Positions 22,429 to 33,920 of a stretch of DNA of 64,000 bases are shown piece by piece (the stretch's first letter is position 1; every line of letters begins with the position of its first letter). The translations under genes and the position numbers were made by a program. Origin of the DNA: Pyrrhosoma nymphula (taxonomy: Eukaryota; Arthropoda; Insecta; Odonata; Coenagrionidae); the NCBI GenBank assembly GCA_963573305.1, contig OY754339.1, positions 73,703,376 through 73,767,375 on the forward strand, given 5' to 3'. The notes beneath the pieces are model-generated. The model was not told the origin of the DNA. It saw only the letters and a list, made by a program, of their open reading frames with translations, and did no database searches.

Positions 22429-23784
22429 TGTAACCCGTGTCCACACGAGTAAGGGGAAGGGGAAATGGGAGGAAAGGTGGGAGGAAAGGAATTCAGGGAC
22501 GGGGAGGCGGGGAGGAAAGAGGGATGCCGACTAAGCTTTTGAGCAAATGGGTTGGGGTTCATCAACGATCGCGGGGTTTCGAAGTGACTTAATGCATAAT
22601 GGCGAACGGATGGTTCCGCGAGGACAGGTTTGTGGGCAGAGACAGTAAAACATGGAAATATCCTTTTGCAATATCGAACTATTTAATTCAGAGAATAACA
22701 CTAAATACTAATCTAAAACTAAATTTAAACAAAACAAATTATGATGCGTAATAATTGCAACAATACATGGCGAACATTCGCAAAATGTCAATCAAATGAA
22801 ACAGTTTTACCCTTCAAGGTCCTTTTTCCCATTTCGAGAATCACTAGGGAAAAGTTACAATATTTTAACGGTTTGAACTTAACAATTTCTACAATCACGC
22901 ACCCTCAATTGAAAACTAAACACATTCACACGGGACCAGGGGGGAAAAACACGGGAATAAATATGTCGACAGTACGAAACTTGGGGCACTTTCTTCTTGG
23001 GTTGGGGAATCTCTTCTTTGAACTATAATAGGACTATTCTTCTTGGATTGGGAATGGGGGGCTCTTCTTTGGTCTAGGAATGGCCGTTTTAGGCGGGCGG
23101 GATATAAGTGGTACTTATCGTTATCGGGGATAACTGGTGCAACTGCGGCGGCGCTGGCAATGATCGCCCCGTGCTCTGCACGTAGCAGCTGATGATGTAG
23201 TTGGTTTTACTTGAGCGGAGACAGGCGACGGCGATGGCCACGGGTTCCTTGGGACCGCTACTGGACACGACTTAAATTCAGCTTCCTTATGCGTCGGTCG
23301 TCTCTCCCTTTCCGTTCCTCGTCCGCACAATGCGTCTCTCTCGCTCTCCAACCAATGTTTCAGCCCTCCTAATTTTTGGGTGTCAGCCGCCACCACAAGA
23401 ACCATCACATGTAAGTAAGTCCCGCCCCGACCATCCTCTGCCATTTATATGCGCTAGCGCGCGGGGTGAGAAGGGGGGGGGATAGGGGGATAAGGGGAGG
23501 TGGCTTCACTTGACGCAGGCCGCATTATATTTCGAAGCACAGTCACTTGCAAAGCATGAGCGGTGGATGGAGGGGGGGGGAAAAGGGAAGGTCGTCCGCC
23601 GAACGGCGGAGATACACTTAAGAAAGGGGGGGGGGGGGGGAGAACGTGGTGCAGGGAACTCACACACTCGAACACACATGAATCATTCACTCACACAGCG
23701 ATGACCTTAAAATTAACACAATATACAGCACAAAACCGCCTCTTCCACAAACCCATTGCAACCGTCCAATCGGGAACGGTTACA
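22429..23784 (-). repeat. 5' LTR of the young gypsy element
   Basis: Near-identical partner of 18426-19777 and the promoter-bearing copy given the minus orientation. A CpG-rich stretch with GCGCTAGCGCGCG lies near 23450. No TATA box could be assigned with confidence. Confidence 0.93.
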
Positions 23785-24252
23785 GTACAGACTTGTTTTT
23801 TTCTAGAACAAGGTATTATTCGTTCCATCCTAGCTATTAATTTGTCGATGCCATCGTAACCTTTTACATCAACCCGTCCGTGGAAGATGTCAGTGGAACT
23901 GTTAAATTTCTCCTGCCACACAGACAGAAACTCTTCATGAGCTCATTCCCATGCAAGGATGTTTACGTGGTTATTCTCACTGAATGGCATCAGCTGCTAA
24001 GATGAAACTTATTTTGTCTACTCAAGGTGAGATTTATCATGAGGTCGATTTGAGATAAACAGCTTGATGTCGCCGTTGAACTTCTTTATAGCCACAATCG
24101 ATAAAGTTGTAGCATATTTTTGTTTTAGGCAGATCTCGTCGAAGCCATCAAAATGACCTATATCTGGAATGTTTAATATTTTTAATGTGGCACGGCGCAT
24201 TGCAATCGTGGTTACAAAATTACTCCGGCCTCGGTAGCGGCGGGGTGCAGTT

Positions 24253-26944
24253 AATTCCAGACCCACTACGACAAAAGCAAAGTCCCCCTTTCCATCCATG
24301 AAAACCCCGTGTGCGTTGCTTCCTCACATAATAATTATTACCATTAAATATACAGAAACTAGGAATACCTACCACTCGCTCTTATTCCAGAATTATATAT
24401 GTTGGCTGTACTTAAACCTTCAGTGCTCATAGGTCGCACCCGATGAGCTGAGGTTAGCTCCGTTAAATGCTCACAAGCCTCACTTGTTGAGCTGGGCTAG
24501 TTTCTTCATTTATTTAGTTATTTAATGTTCATTGGCAGCACATTATGAACTGGGCTTGGGACCGAATATGTGCTCGCAAGACGTACCTACTGAGCTGGGC
24601 CAGCTCCTTCACTTACTTATTTATTCCTATTATTGTTATTTTATGTTCACTGGCAGCACCTTACGAACAGGGCTTGGCTCCGAACATGTGCTCGCAGGAC
24701 GTACCTACTGAGTGGGGCCAGCTCCTTTACTTGCTTAATTATTCCTATTATTGTTATTTTATGTTCATAGGCAGCACCTTATGAACAGGGCTTGGCTCCT
24801 AACATGTGCTCACAACACGTACCTGATGAGCATGGCCAGCTCCTTTATAAATGCACTTAATCTTTAAGTTTGATGTAAGCGAGTGGGATCGAAAAAACGT
24901 TTACAAAGAAAATAATAAACATGGAAAGAGGCAGAATTATGCGAAAGGGCTGAAAAAAAGAAAAGGGGACACAAATATGTGCCCAAATCACACTCACTTC
25001 AATATCACTTTTCAAATTGTCTTGACGATTATGGGACAAAATGTCAGCTGAATACACCTGGGCCCATAACCTGTTGAATTTTCCTTACATTTTAGGTTAC
25101 CTTTTTATGAATAAGACAGGATTGAACTTTGATTGTACTATCACAATTAACAGTAGGTCTACACCATTGAAAGTTTGAGAGAAAGAGATCCGAATACCCG
25201 GATGTACAGACAAAGTGTCATGGAGATACTGTGACGCTCAAGTGTACATTTTACCAATAACTAGGAAGAACGTAGTTCTGAATCGAGCAGCCAGATGGTA
25301 GCACTTAGCATGCATGGCTACTCCCTAAGTTAACAAGTACATTGAAATTGTATATTCCATCATCCCTGTCCAACAAAATTCTTCTTGCCACTGGTGTGAA
25401 ATTGAGTTTCTTTACAGACCTGTTGCTCTTTCCTCGAACAAGTTATAATTCCATCCATCCTAGGTATTAATTCATGGATGCTATATTCACTTTCTGATTT
25501 AACCCATTCCTTGACGCTGTCAATGAAACTTATCATTTTCTTTTGCCACGCAGAAAGAGAGAAACTCTACACGATCTCATTCCCATACCCATACAAGAAA
25601 GCTACTCGGGTATTCTCACTGAATGGCATCAGCTGCTAAAATGAAACACCCAATGCCTCCTCCATGTGAGATTTATCATGAAGCCCATTTGAGAAAAGAG
25701 CTTGATGTCGCCACTGAATTTAGTGATAGGCGGTAGGAATAAAGATGTAGCGGATTTATATTTTGGGCAGATCTCATCAAAGCCATCGAAATTGACTCAG
25801 TTCTTGAGTTTTTAATGGAATAGTGATAACATGGTCACAAAATAACTCAAAATGGCCAATGAAGCCCGAGTTAAAGGGGTAAAGTTTAGCATATTATGAA
25901 AATTCAAAATCCACTGGTTCAAAATTGCGACTTTGCACAGACCTGCTGCTCATTCCTCGTGCTAGATATCATTCCATCCAATCCAGATATATATTCGTGG
26001 ATGGTGTAATCAACTTTCTATTTTAACCCATCCGTGGAAGCTGTCAATGGAACTGTTCATTTTCTTCTGCCACACAGACGGAACCTCTTCACTAAAGGAA
26101 GGTTACTTGGTTATTCTCGCGGAATAGCATCATCTACTAAGATAAAACTCCCAATGTCTCCTACAGGTTGGATTTGAGTTAAAAAGTTTGATGTCGCCCT
26201 TGAACGTCTTTAATGCCACAATCGATAAAGTTGTAGCATATTTATATTTTGGGCAGATATCAAAGCCATCAAAATGACCCATTTCTGGAATGTTTAATGT
26301 TTTTAATGTGGCACGGCAGAGCGCAATCGTGATTACAAAATAACTCCGTCCTCGATAGCGGCGGGTTGAAGTCCTTGACTGCCAAACCAAAGGTCGCTGG
26401 TTTGAATCCCGCCTGGGTCGGTTTTTTTCACCTCCCAGGGCATGGTTTTGTGTGCTTGCCCATATCATAAATACCTTGTAATTTGCTTCGGCTCTTAGGC
26501 AGAGAGAGTTATTATTATTAACACTCAAAGTTGTCATAGAAGCTGAGTGAAAGGGGGAAAGTTAAGCCTATAATGAAAATTCAAAATCCACATGTTCAAA
26601 ATTTAGTCTTTGTACAGACTTGTTTTTTTCTAGAGCGAGATACTATTCCATCCATCCCAGCTATTAATTTGTCGATGCCATCATCACCTTTTAAATTAAC
26701 CATTCCGTGGAAGCTGTCAGTGGAACTGTTCAATTTCTTCCTCCTCACAGAGCTCTTCACGAGCTCATTCTCATACCCGTGCAAGGAAGGTTACTTGTTT
26801 ATTCTCGCTGAATGGCATCAGCTGCTAAGATAACACACCCAATGCATTCTCCAGGTGAGATTTATCGTGATGTTGATTTGTGATTAACAGCTTGATGTCG
26901 CCCTTATACTTCGTGAGAGCCACAATGAATAAAGTTGTATCATA
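24253..26944 (-). repeat. tandem array, higher-order unit E (left part)
   Basis: Spacer 24253-25412 is followed by monomers at 25413, 25936 (with SINE) and 26612. The last monomer is cut at CATA (26941-26944) by an old LTR element and resumes at 40040. The SINE monomer is more diverged than in B-D, as expected at an array edge. Confidence 0.85.
26347..26520 (+). mobile_element. SINE copy in unit E (diverged)
   Basis: The most diverged copy: the T-arm reads GCTGGTTTGAATCCCGC and several tail positions differ. It occupies the same position in the second monomer. Confidence 0.7.
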
Positions 26945-27338
26945 TGTAAATATTTTCGCCGTGAAGGGTCCGTCAGAGGAAGATCCGGGAACAGAATGAA
27001 AGCAAGGCGCGGTAAGGACCAGATTATTTATTTTTTACCGTACTGCTTTACATGTCGCGATCGACTCCCGCGCGCTTCCAACACATCCGCGTCTCGACGT
27101 ATCCTCAACGTCCCCTTGTGACTTCCCTTCGAGTATCCTCTTTGGCTCGCAATGTCGTCAGTTGCATCGTGCGTCTAGGTACAAAGATCATGCTGACTAG
27201 GTTGAAGGGGATGAGGATCAGAAAGGAAAATTTTGGCAGGAAGTGAGTGGGAGGACTAAGAGGGGAAAAGGAACTCCAACTCATGGCTGGGACACGGCAG
27301 CGAATCCGAAAGAAATGCTGGTCTGCAATCTTACACTA
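26945..27338 (-). repeat. 3' LTR of the old LTR element
   Basis: Starts TGTAAATATTTTCGCCGTG and ends CTGCAATCTTACA. It aligns along its whole length with 39673-40039, including TAAGGACCAG and CATGCTGACTAGGTTG. Confidence 0.8.
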
Positions 27339-27349
27339 TCCCCCACAAT
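27339..27349 (-). promoter_or_regulatory. polypurine tract of the old LTR element
   Basis: The minus strand reads GTGGGGGATAG immediately before the 3' LTR. Confidence 0.6.
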
Positions 27350-28016
27350 TTTTAAAAAATCCATACATGACAATTTTAAACAACACGTACGTACAAGAAA
27401 GCAATCAAATCAACCAGTAACATGACGTTAAAACAATGAAAAACATCCAGCTCAAAATCAATAAAAATTGCATCCCAAATAAACATCTCTGTTTGAGGCT
27501 TTCGCAGCGCTGTTGTGCTGGTTTCTCCATGTTTTTCGGGCAAAGCTGCGTCGGTGAATCTTTATGATGACGTTTCTTAGCCAATGCAGGCCACATCTTC
27601 AGATCAAGTCCGAATGCCAAACGGTCAATTCAATTCAATTCAAAAAGTGTTTATTTCCACATTTGCAAATACAGAGAAAATAGAAGGATAACAGCAATAA
27701 AATCAACAAAAAGATACAGAGAATAGAAGATTAACAACAAAATAACAAAACAGAAATAACAACGCAAATGTGGACCCTGCTGTAGGCTTTGCGCCTCTTC
27801 AGGGTAGGAATGCACCTTTCACTGGATTGTGTATCACTGGGTAGATGTGCGGGAAGAGCTTGACCTGGCATTTGCCCTAGGACGACGGGAAACCCGCAAA
27901 AACCGTCGTCAGGTCGTAACAAGTAACAATAAGTAACAATAACAATAAAATAACAATAAAATAACAGTTTTAGAATTTTGAAAATTAACAGTTATAGTGT
28001 GTAAAAGATAAAAAAA

Positions 28017-28017
<1 letters not shown>

Positions 28018-28104
<87 letters not shown>
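28018..28104. repeat. (AT)n microsatellite in the Jockey 3' UTR
   Basis: About 85 bp of almost pure AT dinucleotide lies between the ORF2 stop and the 3' end. Confidence 0.9.
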
Positions 28105-28106
<2 letters not shown>

Positions 28107-28207
28107 TTTTAGTTCTATAGTCTTTGGCTGTAAATCACTGGGACAACAATATGTATATATAGTTTTTGATTGTTTTTGACTAAAATCACTGGGATATCAC
28201 TAGGGAA

Positions 28208-31087
28208 TCACTTTTTCGGCTTCTCTCTCTTCTTAGGGATAAGCAGTAAGCCCGGCGTGATGGTTAAATTTGGTGGTGCAGGAACGCTGGGCCGGATGTC
28301 AGCTGGTGGGAGGCTGATGTCTGGGTAATACAGGTGCAGATGGTCGTTGATGAATCGTGGTGTCGAGTAGAGTTTGTTCTTGTTGGCCTTCGGTAAAGGT
28401 CCTCTGCCTCTGGATAATATTTCTTGGAGTAGTCCCGGATTGTTGATGGCGATACGACGTGCTGCGTTGCACCGTAGACGGAATAGCCTGTGGAGGATAG
28501 GTTCAGTATTAGTAATTAGGTAGACAGATTTGTTCCCAGTCCGGTAGTGCAGTCCGGAAACCTGACGCAGGATCCGACGCTCCAGAGTGGCGTACGGCAT
28601 CAAGTTCCGTCTTAAAGGGAGGACGGCGAGGGCAGCGTACTCCATGACCGGTCTCACAAAAGACCGGTACAAGAGCACGCTGCACCTCACTGAAACTCCA
28701 CGCCCTCTTGCATAGACCGCGCGTATCAGGTTAGCCCGTCTGCTGCACCTCGCTCGGATTTCGTTAACATGTTTTATAAAAGTGAAATTCCTGTCTACTG
28801 TGACTCCAAGGTATTTGGCTGCCTCTGCTTCATACACCCGCTGATTCCCAAGTTGGATGCTGCAACTGGTAGGCTTCTTGCATAGTGGTTTACCAATGAG
28901 GAGCTGGGTCTTCTCTGCGTTAGGTTTTAGTCTCCATCGTCTGAGCCAATGTTCCACCTTCGTTACCATGGCCTGTAGATTGTTTGTGGCCGTGTCGGGA
29001 GATCTTCCTGTACACCATAGTGCCGTGTCGTCGGCGTACTGGCATAGAGTAACTGGATTGGCTCTTGTGTCATTTGGCATGTCCCAGCAGTATAGGGTGA
29101 ATAAGAGGGGGGACAGAACGGTTCCCTGCGGAACACCGCATTTGATGGGGAAGGGTGTTGAGAGTCGGGTGCCGACTCTTACCCTGGCGTCCCTATTCCT
29201 TAGGAAACCGCTGATGATCCTCATAAGGTTTGGTCCAACTCCTGGTATTCGAGAGAGTTTATACATCAGTCCCTCATGCCATACATTGTCGAATGCCCTT
29301 TCTATATCCAGGAACAGAGCAGCAGTGTACCTGTTCCTGTTGATGGCTTCCATGGCGGTACTGGTGAGCAGAGCGAGCGGGTCAGTAGTACATCGGTGGG
29401 GTCTGAAGCCGAATTGATGCTGGGGCAATACATCAATGTCCTCGAAAAAGTTCGCCATTCGGTGTGCAAGTATTCTTTCAAACCATTTCCCCACCGTGCT
29501 GGTTAGGCTTATAGGCCTGTAGTTCCCGGCACTGCTATTGTCTTTGCCAGGTTTGGCAATCATCACCATGGTTGTCTTTTTCCAGGAGTTTGGATAATAG
29601 CCTAGGGCGAGGAGGACGTTGAATATTTTTGTTAGGAGTGGCAAGCAGGAAGGAGCCTTCTTGAGGTAAAGTGTGATTATCTTGTCCTCTCCTGGGGCCT
29701 TGTTCTTCTTAGGCATAGCATCCATCATGTCCTCTGTTGATATGGGATAGATGATATCATCATAGTCCTCTTTCAGGTCTAGCGGGATTAATCTTGGTAA
29801 AAGTGTATCTTGGAGGTCCAGGAGGCGGGTATTGCAGCAATCCACTTGTTGCTCGAGGAATGTCGGGTCGTTCTTTGGGGTGTAGACATCTGCCAACACC
29901 CTTTTGAATTCTTCGGCTTGTTCCAAGGGCGCAGCAATAGGGTCACCATTGGGTCCAATTAAGGAATGCCTGGTGGGGTGCAATTGTCCTGTTAATAGTT
30001 TAAACCTCCTCCAAAAGCCAGCGCCGTCACGATAATCAAGCTTTTGGCAAGCTTGTAGCCAGCTTCTTTCTTTCTGGGCAATAATTTCTCTCTTAACGTG
30101 TGCAGTGATCCTGTTCAACTCCATCTTCACCCAGGGATCTCTTGTACGTACCCATTGGCGGAATAGTGATCTCTTGTTCTTAACCATCGCCAATATATGG
30201 GGAGGCAGTGGTGGTCTTGAGGGGTCTATAGTTATCATCGGTATCTTGGAGGCTGCTTTGGAGAAGGCGTCCTCTACTTCCTTAATGGCACTGTCCACAT
30301 CGGCTGTGGTCTTCATGTCCCCGATGGTTTCCATTCCCATCTGTACAGTTTTGTTAAATTCTTCCCAATCGGTGTTGCGGTAGTTAGGACGAACAAAGGT
30401 GCGGGGAGGGAGTTGGGAAGTAAGTGAAAAGGAGAAGGAAAAGGGGAGATGGTCGGATGTGAGGCAGTTATCCACTGTTACGTGTCCAGTGTATGCCATC
30501 AAAGATGACGACACTATCGCGTGGTCAGGGAACGCGCCACCACCTCGTAAGCTGGTTGAGAATGGGATGTCGAGCCTTACTACCGCATTTCCTAAGATCC
30601 AGCTTTCTAGTTTTCTTCCTTTGTTGTTTATGATGCGATCCCGGAATGCTGTGTGCCTGGCGTTGAAATCTCCTAAAATTATGAATGGGAGAGAGAGGTT
30701 AGATAGATGATGTAAGAGGGCAACAGGTAGTGGAGCGTTGGGTCGGGAGTAGACCACGCAGACATGTATTGAATGACGTTGAAGGATGATCCTGGCTAAT
30801 GTGGCCTCATTTCCAGCTGGTAGGCAAGCCGCTGGTATGTCCACACGGACGGCTGGTATGTCTCTTCTAATAAGAAGTGTGGTGCCTCCCGATCGGTTTC
30901 CCAGCCTAGGGGTGCCAAACTCCTGGAAAAAAGAGAGGTTTACTGGTGAATTTGAACGAAGGAAAGTCTCCACCAATCCCATGATAGAGACGTCCTTCGT
31001 TCTGATGTGTTCCAGGAGTAGGGGCTTTTTGCGCCCCACGGCACCGTTTATATTTAGGAATGAGAAGGAAGAGGGCTTAACTTCCAT
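28208..31087 (-). CDS. Jockey ORF2: endonuclease plus reverse transcriptase
   Basis: The 959-residue frame is uninterrupted. An APE-type endonuclease occupies roughly residues 1-220 (FLNINGAVGRK, GLVETFL, ILGDFNARH, LTSDHLPF). The RT follows at about 480-760, with NYRPISLTSTVGK, motif A LFLDIERAFDNVW, motif B GVPQGTVLSPLLF and the catalytic CQYADDTALW. The C-terminal tail has no clear CCHC box. Length and order match Jockey-clade ORF2 proteins, which nick target DNA and prime cDNA synthesis there. The start ATG overlaps the ORF1 stop by 11 nt. All catalytic motifs are present, so the protein may be active. Confidence 0.93.
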   Translation of the reverse strand: MEVKPSSFSFLNINGAVGRKKPLLLEHIRTKDVSIMGLVETFLRSNSPVNLSFFQEFGTPRLGNRSGGTTLLIRRDIPAVRVDIPAACLPAGNEATLARIILQRHSIHVCVVYSRPNAPLPVALLHHLSNLSLPFIILGDFNARHTAFRDRIINNKGRKLESWILGNAVVRLDIPFSTSLRGGGAFPDHAIVSSSLMAYTGHVTVDNCLTSDHLPFSFSFSLTSQLPPRTFVRPNYRNTDWEEFNKTVQMGMETIGDMKTTADVDSAIKEVEDAFSKAASKIPMITIDPSRPPLPPHILAMVKNKRSLFRQWVRTRDPWVKMELNRITAHVKREIIAQKERSWLQACQKLDYRDGAGFWRRFKLLTGQLHPTRHSLIGPNGDPIAAPLEQAEEFKRVLADVYTPKNDPTFLEQQVDCCNTRLLDLQDTLLPRLIPLDLKEDYDDIIYPISTEDMMDAMPKKNKAPGEDKIITLYLKKAPSCLPLLTKIFNVLLALGYYPNSWKKTTMVMIAKPGKDNSSAGNYRPISLTSTVGKWFERILAHRMANFFEDIDVLPQHQFGFRPHRCTTDPLALLTSTAMEAINRNRYTAALFLDIERAFDNVWHEGLMYKLSRIPGVGPNLMRIISGFLRNRDARVRVGTRLSTPFPIKCGVPQGTVLSPLLFTLYCWDMPNDTRANPVTLCQYADDTALWCTGRSPDTATNNLQAMVTKVEHWLRRWRLKPNAEKTQLLIGKPLCKKPTSCSIQLGNQRVYEAEAAKYLGVTVDRNFTFIKHVNEIRARCSRRANLIRAVYARGRGVSVRCSVLLYRSFVRPVMEYAALAVLPLRRNLMPYATLERRILRQVSGLHYRTGNKSVYLITNTEPILHRLFRLRCNAARRIAINNPGLLQEILSRGRGPLPKANKNKLYSTPRFINDHLHLYYPDISLPPADIRPSVPAPPNLTITPGLLLIPKKREKPKK

Positions 31088-32968
31088 ATTGAGTCCGTGA
31101 GGCGTAGGTGGAGGTGGCGGATGCCACGACAGGGAGGACGGTGGTCCCGGAGTAGACCGGAGTCACACTCATCCCGAGCACCACCTTGGACGCGTCGTCC
31201 ACGATGCCAGCTACGCGCTGTCGCTGTTCCGGGTGGAGGTTGGTGAAGATCACCGACAGCAGGCGCAGCAAATCTCCCTTCGATACGGTCTCCCGGTTGT
31301 CGGTGGTGTCCAGCTAGATTGCCTGTAAAATAGCAGGATCGGGATTAACCGAGGCCGTGGCGGTGAGCGACTCCGGACGACGGGGACGCACAGGGCAGCC
31401 CCTGTCCCCGGCGCGATGCCCACCGCCGCAGTTCAGGCAGCGCACCTCCCCCTCCGAGCAGTCACTGGTCCAGTGGGAGCCGGCACAGCGACCGCAACGG
31501 ATAGGGTTGTTGCACCCCCTCGTCGCATGGCCGAAGCCCTGGCAACGGGCACACTGCATAGTTTGGGCTGGGGGGGATTTGAGGCCTCGCAGCGATAATA
31601 GCGCCCCCACAACCTGATGCCATCCCGAAAGATGGTCCGAAAGCAACCCGCGTCGGTGGTGGAGACCCTCAGCAGCCTGGTGAACCGGCCGGTGGCAGCG
31701 CTGCGAATCCTCCTTACATCCTCCACTGGGATGTTGCGTTGGATGAGGGCGTCCTTTACTTCCTCGGCCTCTGTAGCATGGTCAACACCTCTAATAACAA
31801 ACGAGAAGATAGAGCGTCTATTAGAGGCGGCGGGCAAGGTTGGGGTCCTGGGGCGGCGGATGGCAGGGCAAATAACCAGTATTGTTTCTCCTAATGAGTG
31901 GGCCAGTTTCGTTTTGTCCCTCAAGAGGAGGTTGATGCCCTGTTCATCCAGCTGCACCCGGGCGGACAGGGACTGTGGGTTAACCAACACGATGGCTGTG
32001 TTAAGGGAGGGAAAAACCCTTTGCCACTGCCTGTAGAATGCCTGTTGGGAGCAGGAACGGGGAAGGCGGGTGATGGTGGCCCAGTACAGCGTCGGTCGGG
32101 CAGAGGCATGGCCGGTACCGTTCGAGGGGGGCAGGCGGGTGGTGGCGGCAGGGCGGGGGACAGAGGTGGTAGGACGTTGTGAGGATATAGGATGAGAGGG
32201 GGAGTTAGGCTGGGTCACGTGGAAGGTAGGCCGAAAGGAGATGTTGGCAGGGGTCGACAATCCCTCATCTGGAGGTCGTTGGAACGGATTAGGTTCCGAT
32301 ATAAGTGGGACGGGACGTGGAAGGTTGGGCTGCGAAGGGGAAGTAGGGGCAGGTTGAACATCATTGAGTTCAGCCAATGCCTCGCCGATTGGCCGGAAGG
32401 GTTCAGAAGGAACAGGGGGTGGTCTGGAGCGCCTACCGCGACCAAATGCTACGAAGGGAGAGCCGGCAACGTTGTTCTCGTGGGAGAACAGCTCCTCGTA
32501 ATGACTAGGGAGACAGTGAATCTGGACAGTGGGACGGAGGGCGCCCTGAAGGGGTGCCGAGTGTCTCCCGGAAGGGGTGGAGGTAAGTGGGTGTTGCCTG
32601 GAGGTGGAGGATTGGACAACAAGGGGAAGGATAGATGAAGGAGAAGCTGAGACAATTGTTAGACTGGAAGACGCACGGGAAGAGCGGGGCGACGTATGAG
32701 GACTAGCAGTTTCTAGGGCTGCGATCTCAGCGTCCACGTCACTTGAGGATGGAGTGAAAAGGAGGCCTAGCTCACTGACTGGAGAATTCGGAAGGATAGA
32801 TGAAATGGGTAATACAGAAACTGGGGTCGGGGAACGAGGACTGTCAGTGATGGCTGGGAAAAGATGAGGGGGCACGTAAGAAATGATAGGTGGTTGAAGC
32901 TGGGTGGAGCGTGACCGTAGCCTAGCGTTCAGGGGTGGCGAGGGAACCCTCAATTGGTTACCAGCCAT
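31077..32968 (-). pseudogene. Jockey ORF1 (RNA-binding protein) with two lesions
   Basis: The frame from ATG 32968 encodes a long Pro/Ser-rich N-terminus and then a globular segment (about residues 330-480, with FSFVIRGVDHATEAEEVKDAL). A phase change at the G7 run 31570-31576 leads into three CCHC knuckles: CARCQGFGHATRGC, CGRCAGSHWTSDC and CLNCGGGHRAGDRGC. An in-frame TAG lies at 31314-31316. Reading past it continues to a stop that overlaps the ORF2 start. ORF1 proteins bind element RNA. The two small lesions suggest recent inactivation, or in the G run a sequencing error. Confidence 0.8.
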
Positions 32969-33015
32969 GCAATACCGTTCCCGGTGATTAGGTCCGGGTC
33001 CTGTCTGGGTTACCT

Positions 33016-33063
33016 GAAAGGATGGCTCTAAAAAGGGCCGAAAGGATGGCTCTAAAAAGGGCC
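33016..33063 (-). repeat. 24-bp tandem repeat in the Jockey 5' UTR
   Basis: Two perfect copies of a 24-bp unit beginning GAAAGGATGGCTC, plus a partial third, lie just upstream of ORF1. Confidence 0.85.
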
Positions 33064-33567
33064 GAAAGGAAAAGGGAGTTCGTCGAAGGGACCTGAAAGA
33101 AAATAAACTCGTAGCGGTGACTACATCACGCCACTCGTCTCGGTGATCGTCGTCCTGACCTGGGACCTGAAAAGGAGCCTACTTGCAGTAAACAGCGGTG
33201 TTTACTTCACGCTACCTGTCTTAGTCGGTGTACCGATGTGGGCTCTCACGCCCCAAGTGCCGTTCCCCCCCTTATGGGGGGGGCGGTGAAGTGGTGTTGT
33301 ACCTCCCTCCCCGGGTGTACCTATTGGACCGCTTGCCCGCAGACAAACGGAAGCTCCCAAGTACCCCGCGACTGAGAACGAGGGACTACGTTAGCCTCGC
33401 GCCGCTTATGTCTGTGTGGGAAACTCAGATGCTAACGAGTGCGCTAGCGTGCAATGCCGAGCAAGTGGGGGCTCTCAGTCAGGCCAACGAGTGCGTCGGG
33501 GGCGACTGAGAGGTTCTGGTGTACCAGCCGAAGAGTGTAAGGACCAGACCCTTACTTCACTGTAGAG

Positions 33568-33920
33568 CCCTGAGTCGTTCTTCCCCGGGCGGGGCGACTC
33601 CTACGGCAATAGGGTGCTATAAACCGGATACCGATCTACCAAGGTAGCCGGTCCGAGTGTAAAGTTCCTATTGCCGGCCTGTCAGGAGAGAACGGACCGT
33701 ATAGCGAGACGGCGCAACGGCTCAGCCGAAGCGGTCTCGACGGAAGTGCTTTCTAAGACAGCTGGTGTCGACAGTCAGTTGGAGAGACCGAGTCTCTGCT
33801 GTGAATCCCTGAGTCGTTCTTCCCCGGGCGGGGCGACTCCTACGGCAATAGGGTGCTATACACCGGATACCGATCTACCAAGGTAGCCGGTCCGAATGTA
33901 AAGTTCCTATTGCCGGCCTG
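33568..33920 (-). repeat. ~237-bp spaced repeat in the Jockey 5' UTR
   Basis: A ~115-bp block starting CCCTGAGTCGTTC and ending TTGCCGGCCTG occurs at 33568-33681 and 33805-33920 with very few differences. A related CAACGG..GCCGAAG..GTCTCGA block occurs near 33712 and 33983. Jockey-type elements carry an internal promoter in this region; that these repeats carry promoter elements is inference. Confidence 0.75.

Larger units (their letters stand above)
18426..23784 (-). mobile_element. young Ty3/gypsy LTR element lacking protease and RT
   Basis: Two LTRs of 1352 and 1356 bp differ at only a few positions, mostly G-run lengths. Both start TGTAAC and end GTTACA, and the element is flanked by GTAC (18422-18425 and 23785-23788). 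A tRNA-Lys-type primer site abuts the right LTR and a polypurine tract the left, so it is oriented minus. The 2651-bp interior holds gag and a partial integrase. Protease, RT, RNase H and the integrase zinc domain are absent. It therefore moved recently but cannot move itself. Confidence 0.93.
16053..24252 (-). repeat. tandem array, higher-order unit D (interrupted by LTR element)
   Basis: Monomers start at 17213 and 17736 (with SINE). The third starts at GTAC (18422) and is cut by the LTR element 18426-23784, resuming at GTAC (23785). Removing the element and one GTAC leaves about 2.84 kb, the normal unit length. The unbroken target sequence can be read in unit B at 12857. Confidence 0.85.

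Noticed and set aside
7233..26944. CRISPR-like or other spaced short-repeat array
   Set aside because: Repeats are hundreds of bases long, variably sized and nested, in a eukaryotic transposon-rich setting.
28857..30710. Several plus-strand frames opposite Jockey ORF2
   Set aside because: They are shadows of the intact minus-strand ORF2, which has all expected motifs.
32192..32638. 148-residue plus-strand frame opposite Jockey ORF1
   Set aside because: It arises from the Pro/Ser-rich codons of ORF1 on the other strand, with no domain of its own.
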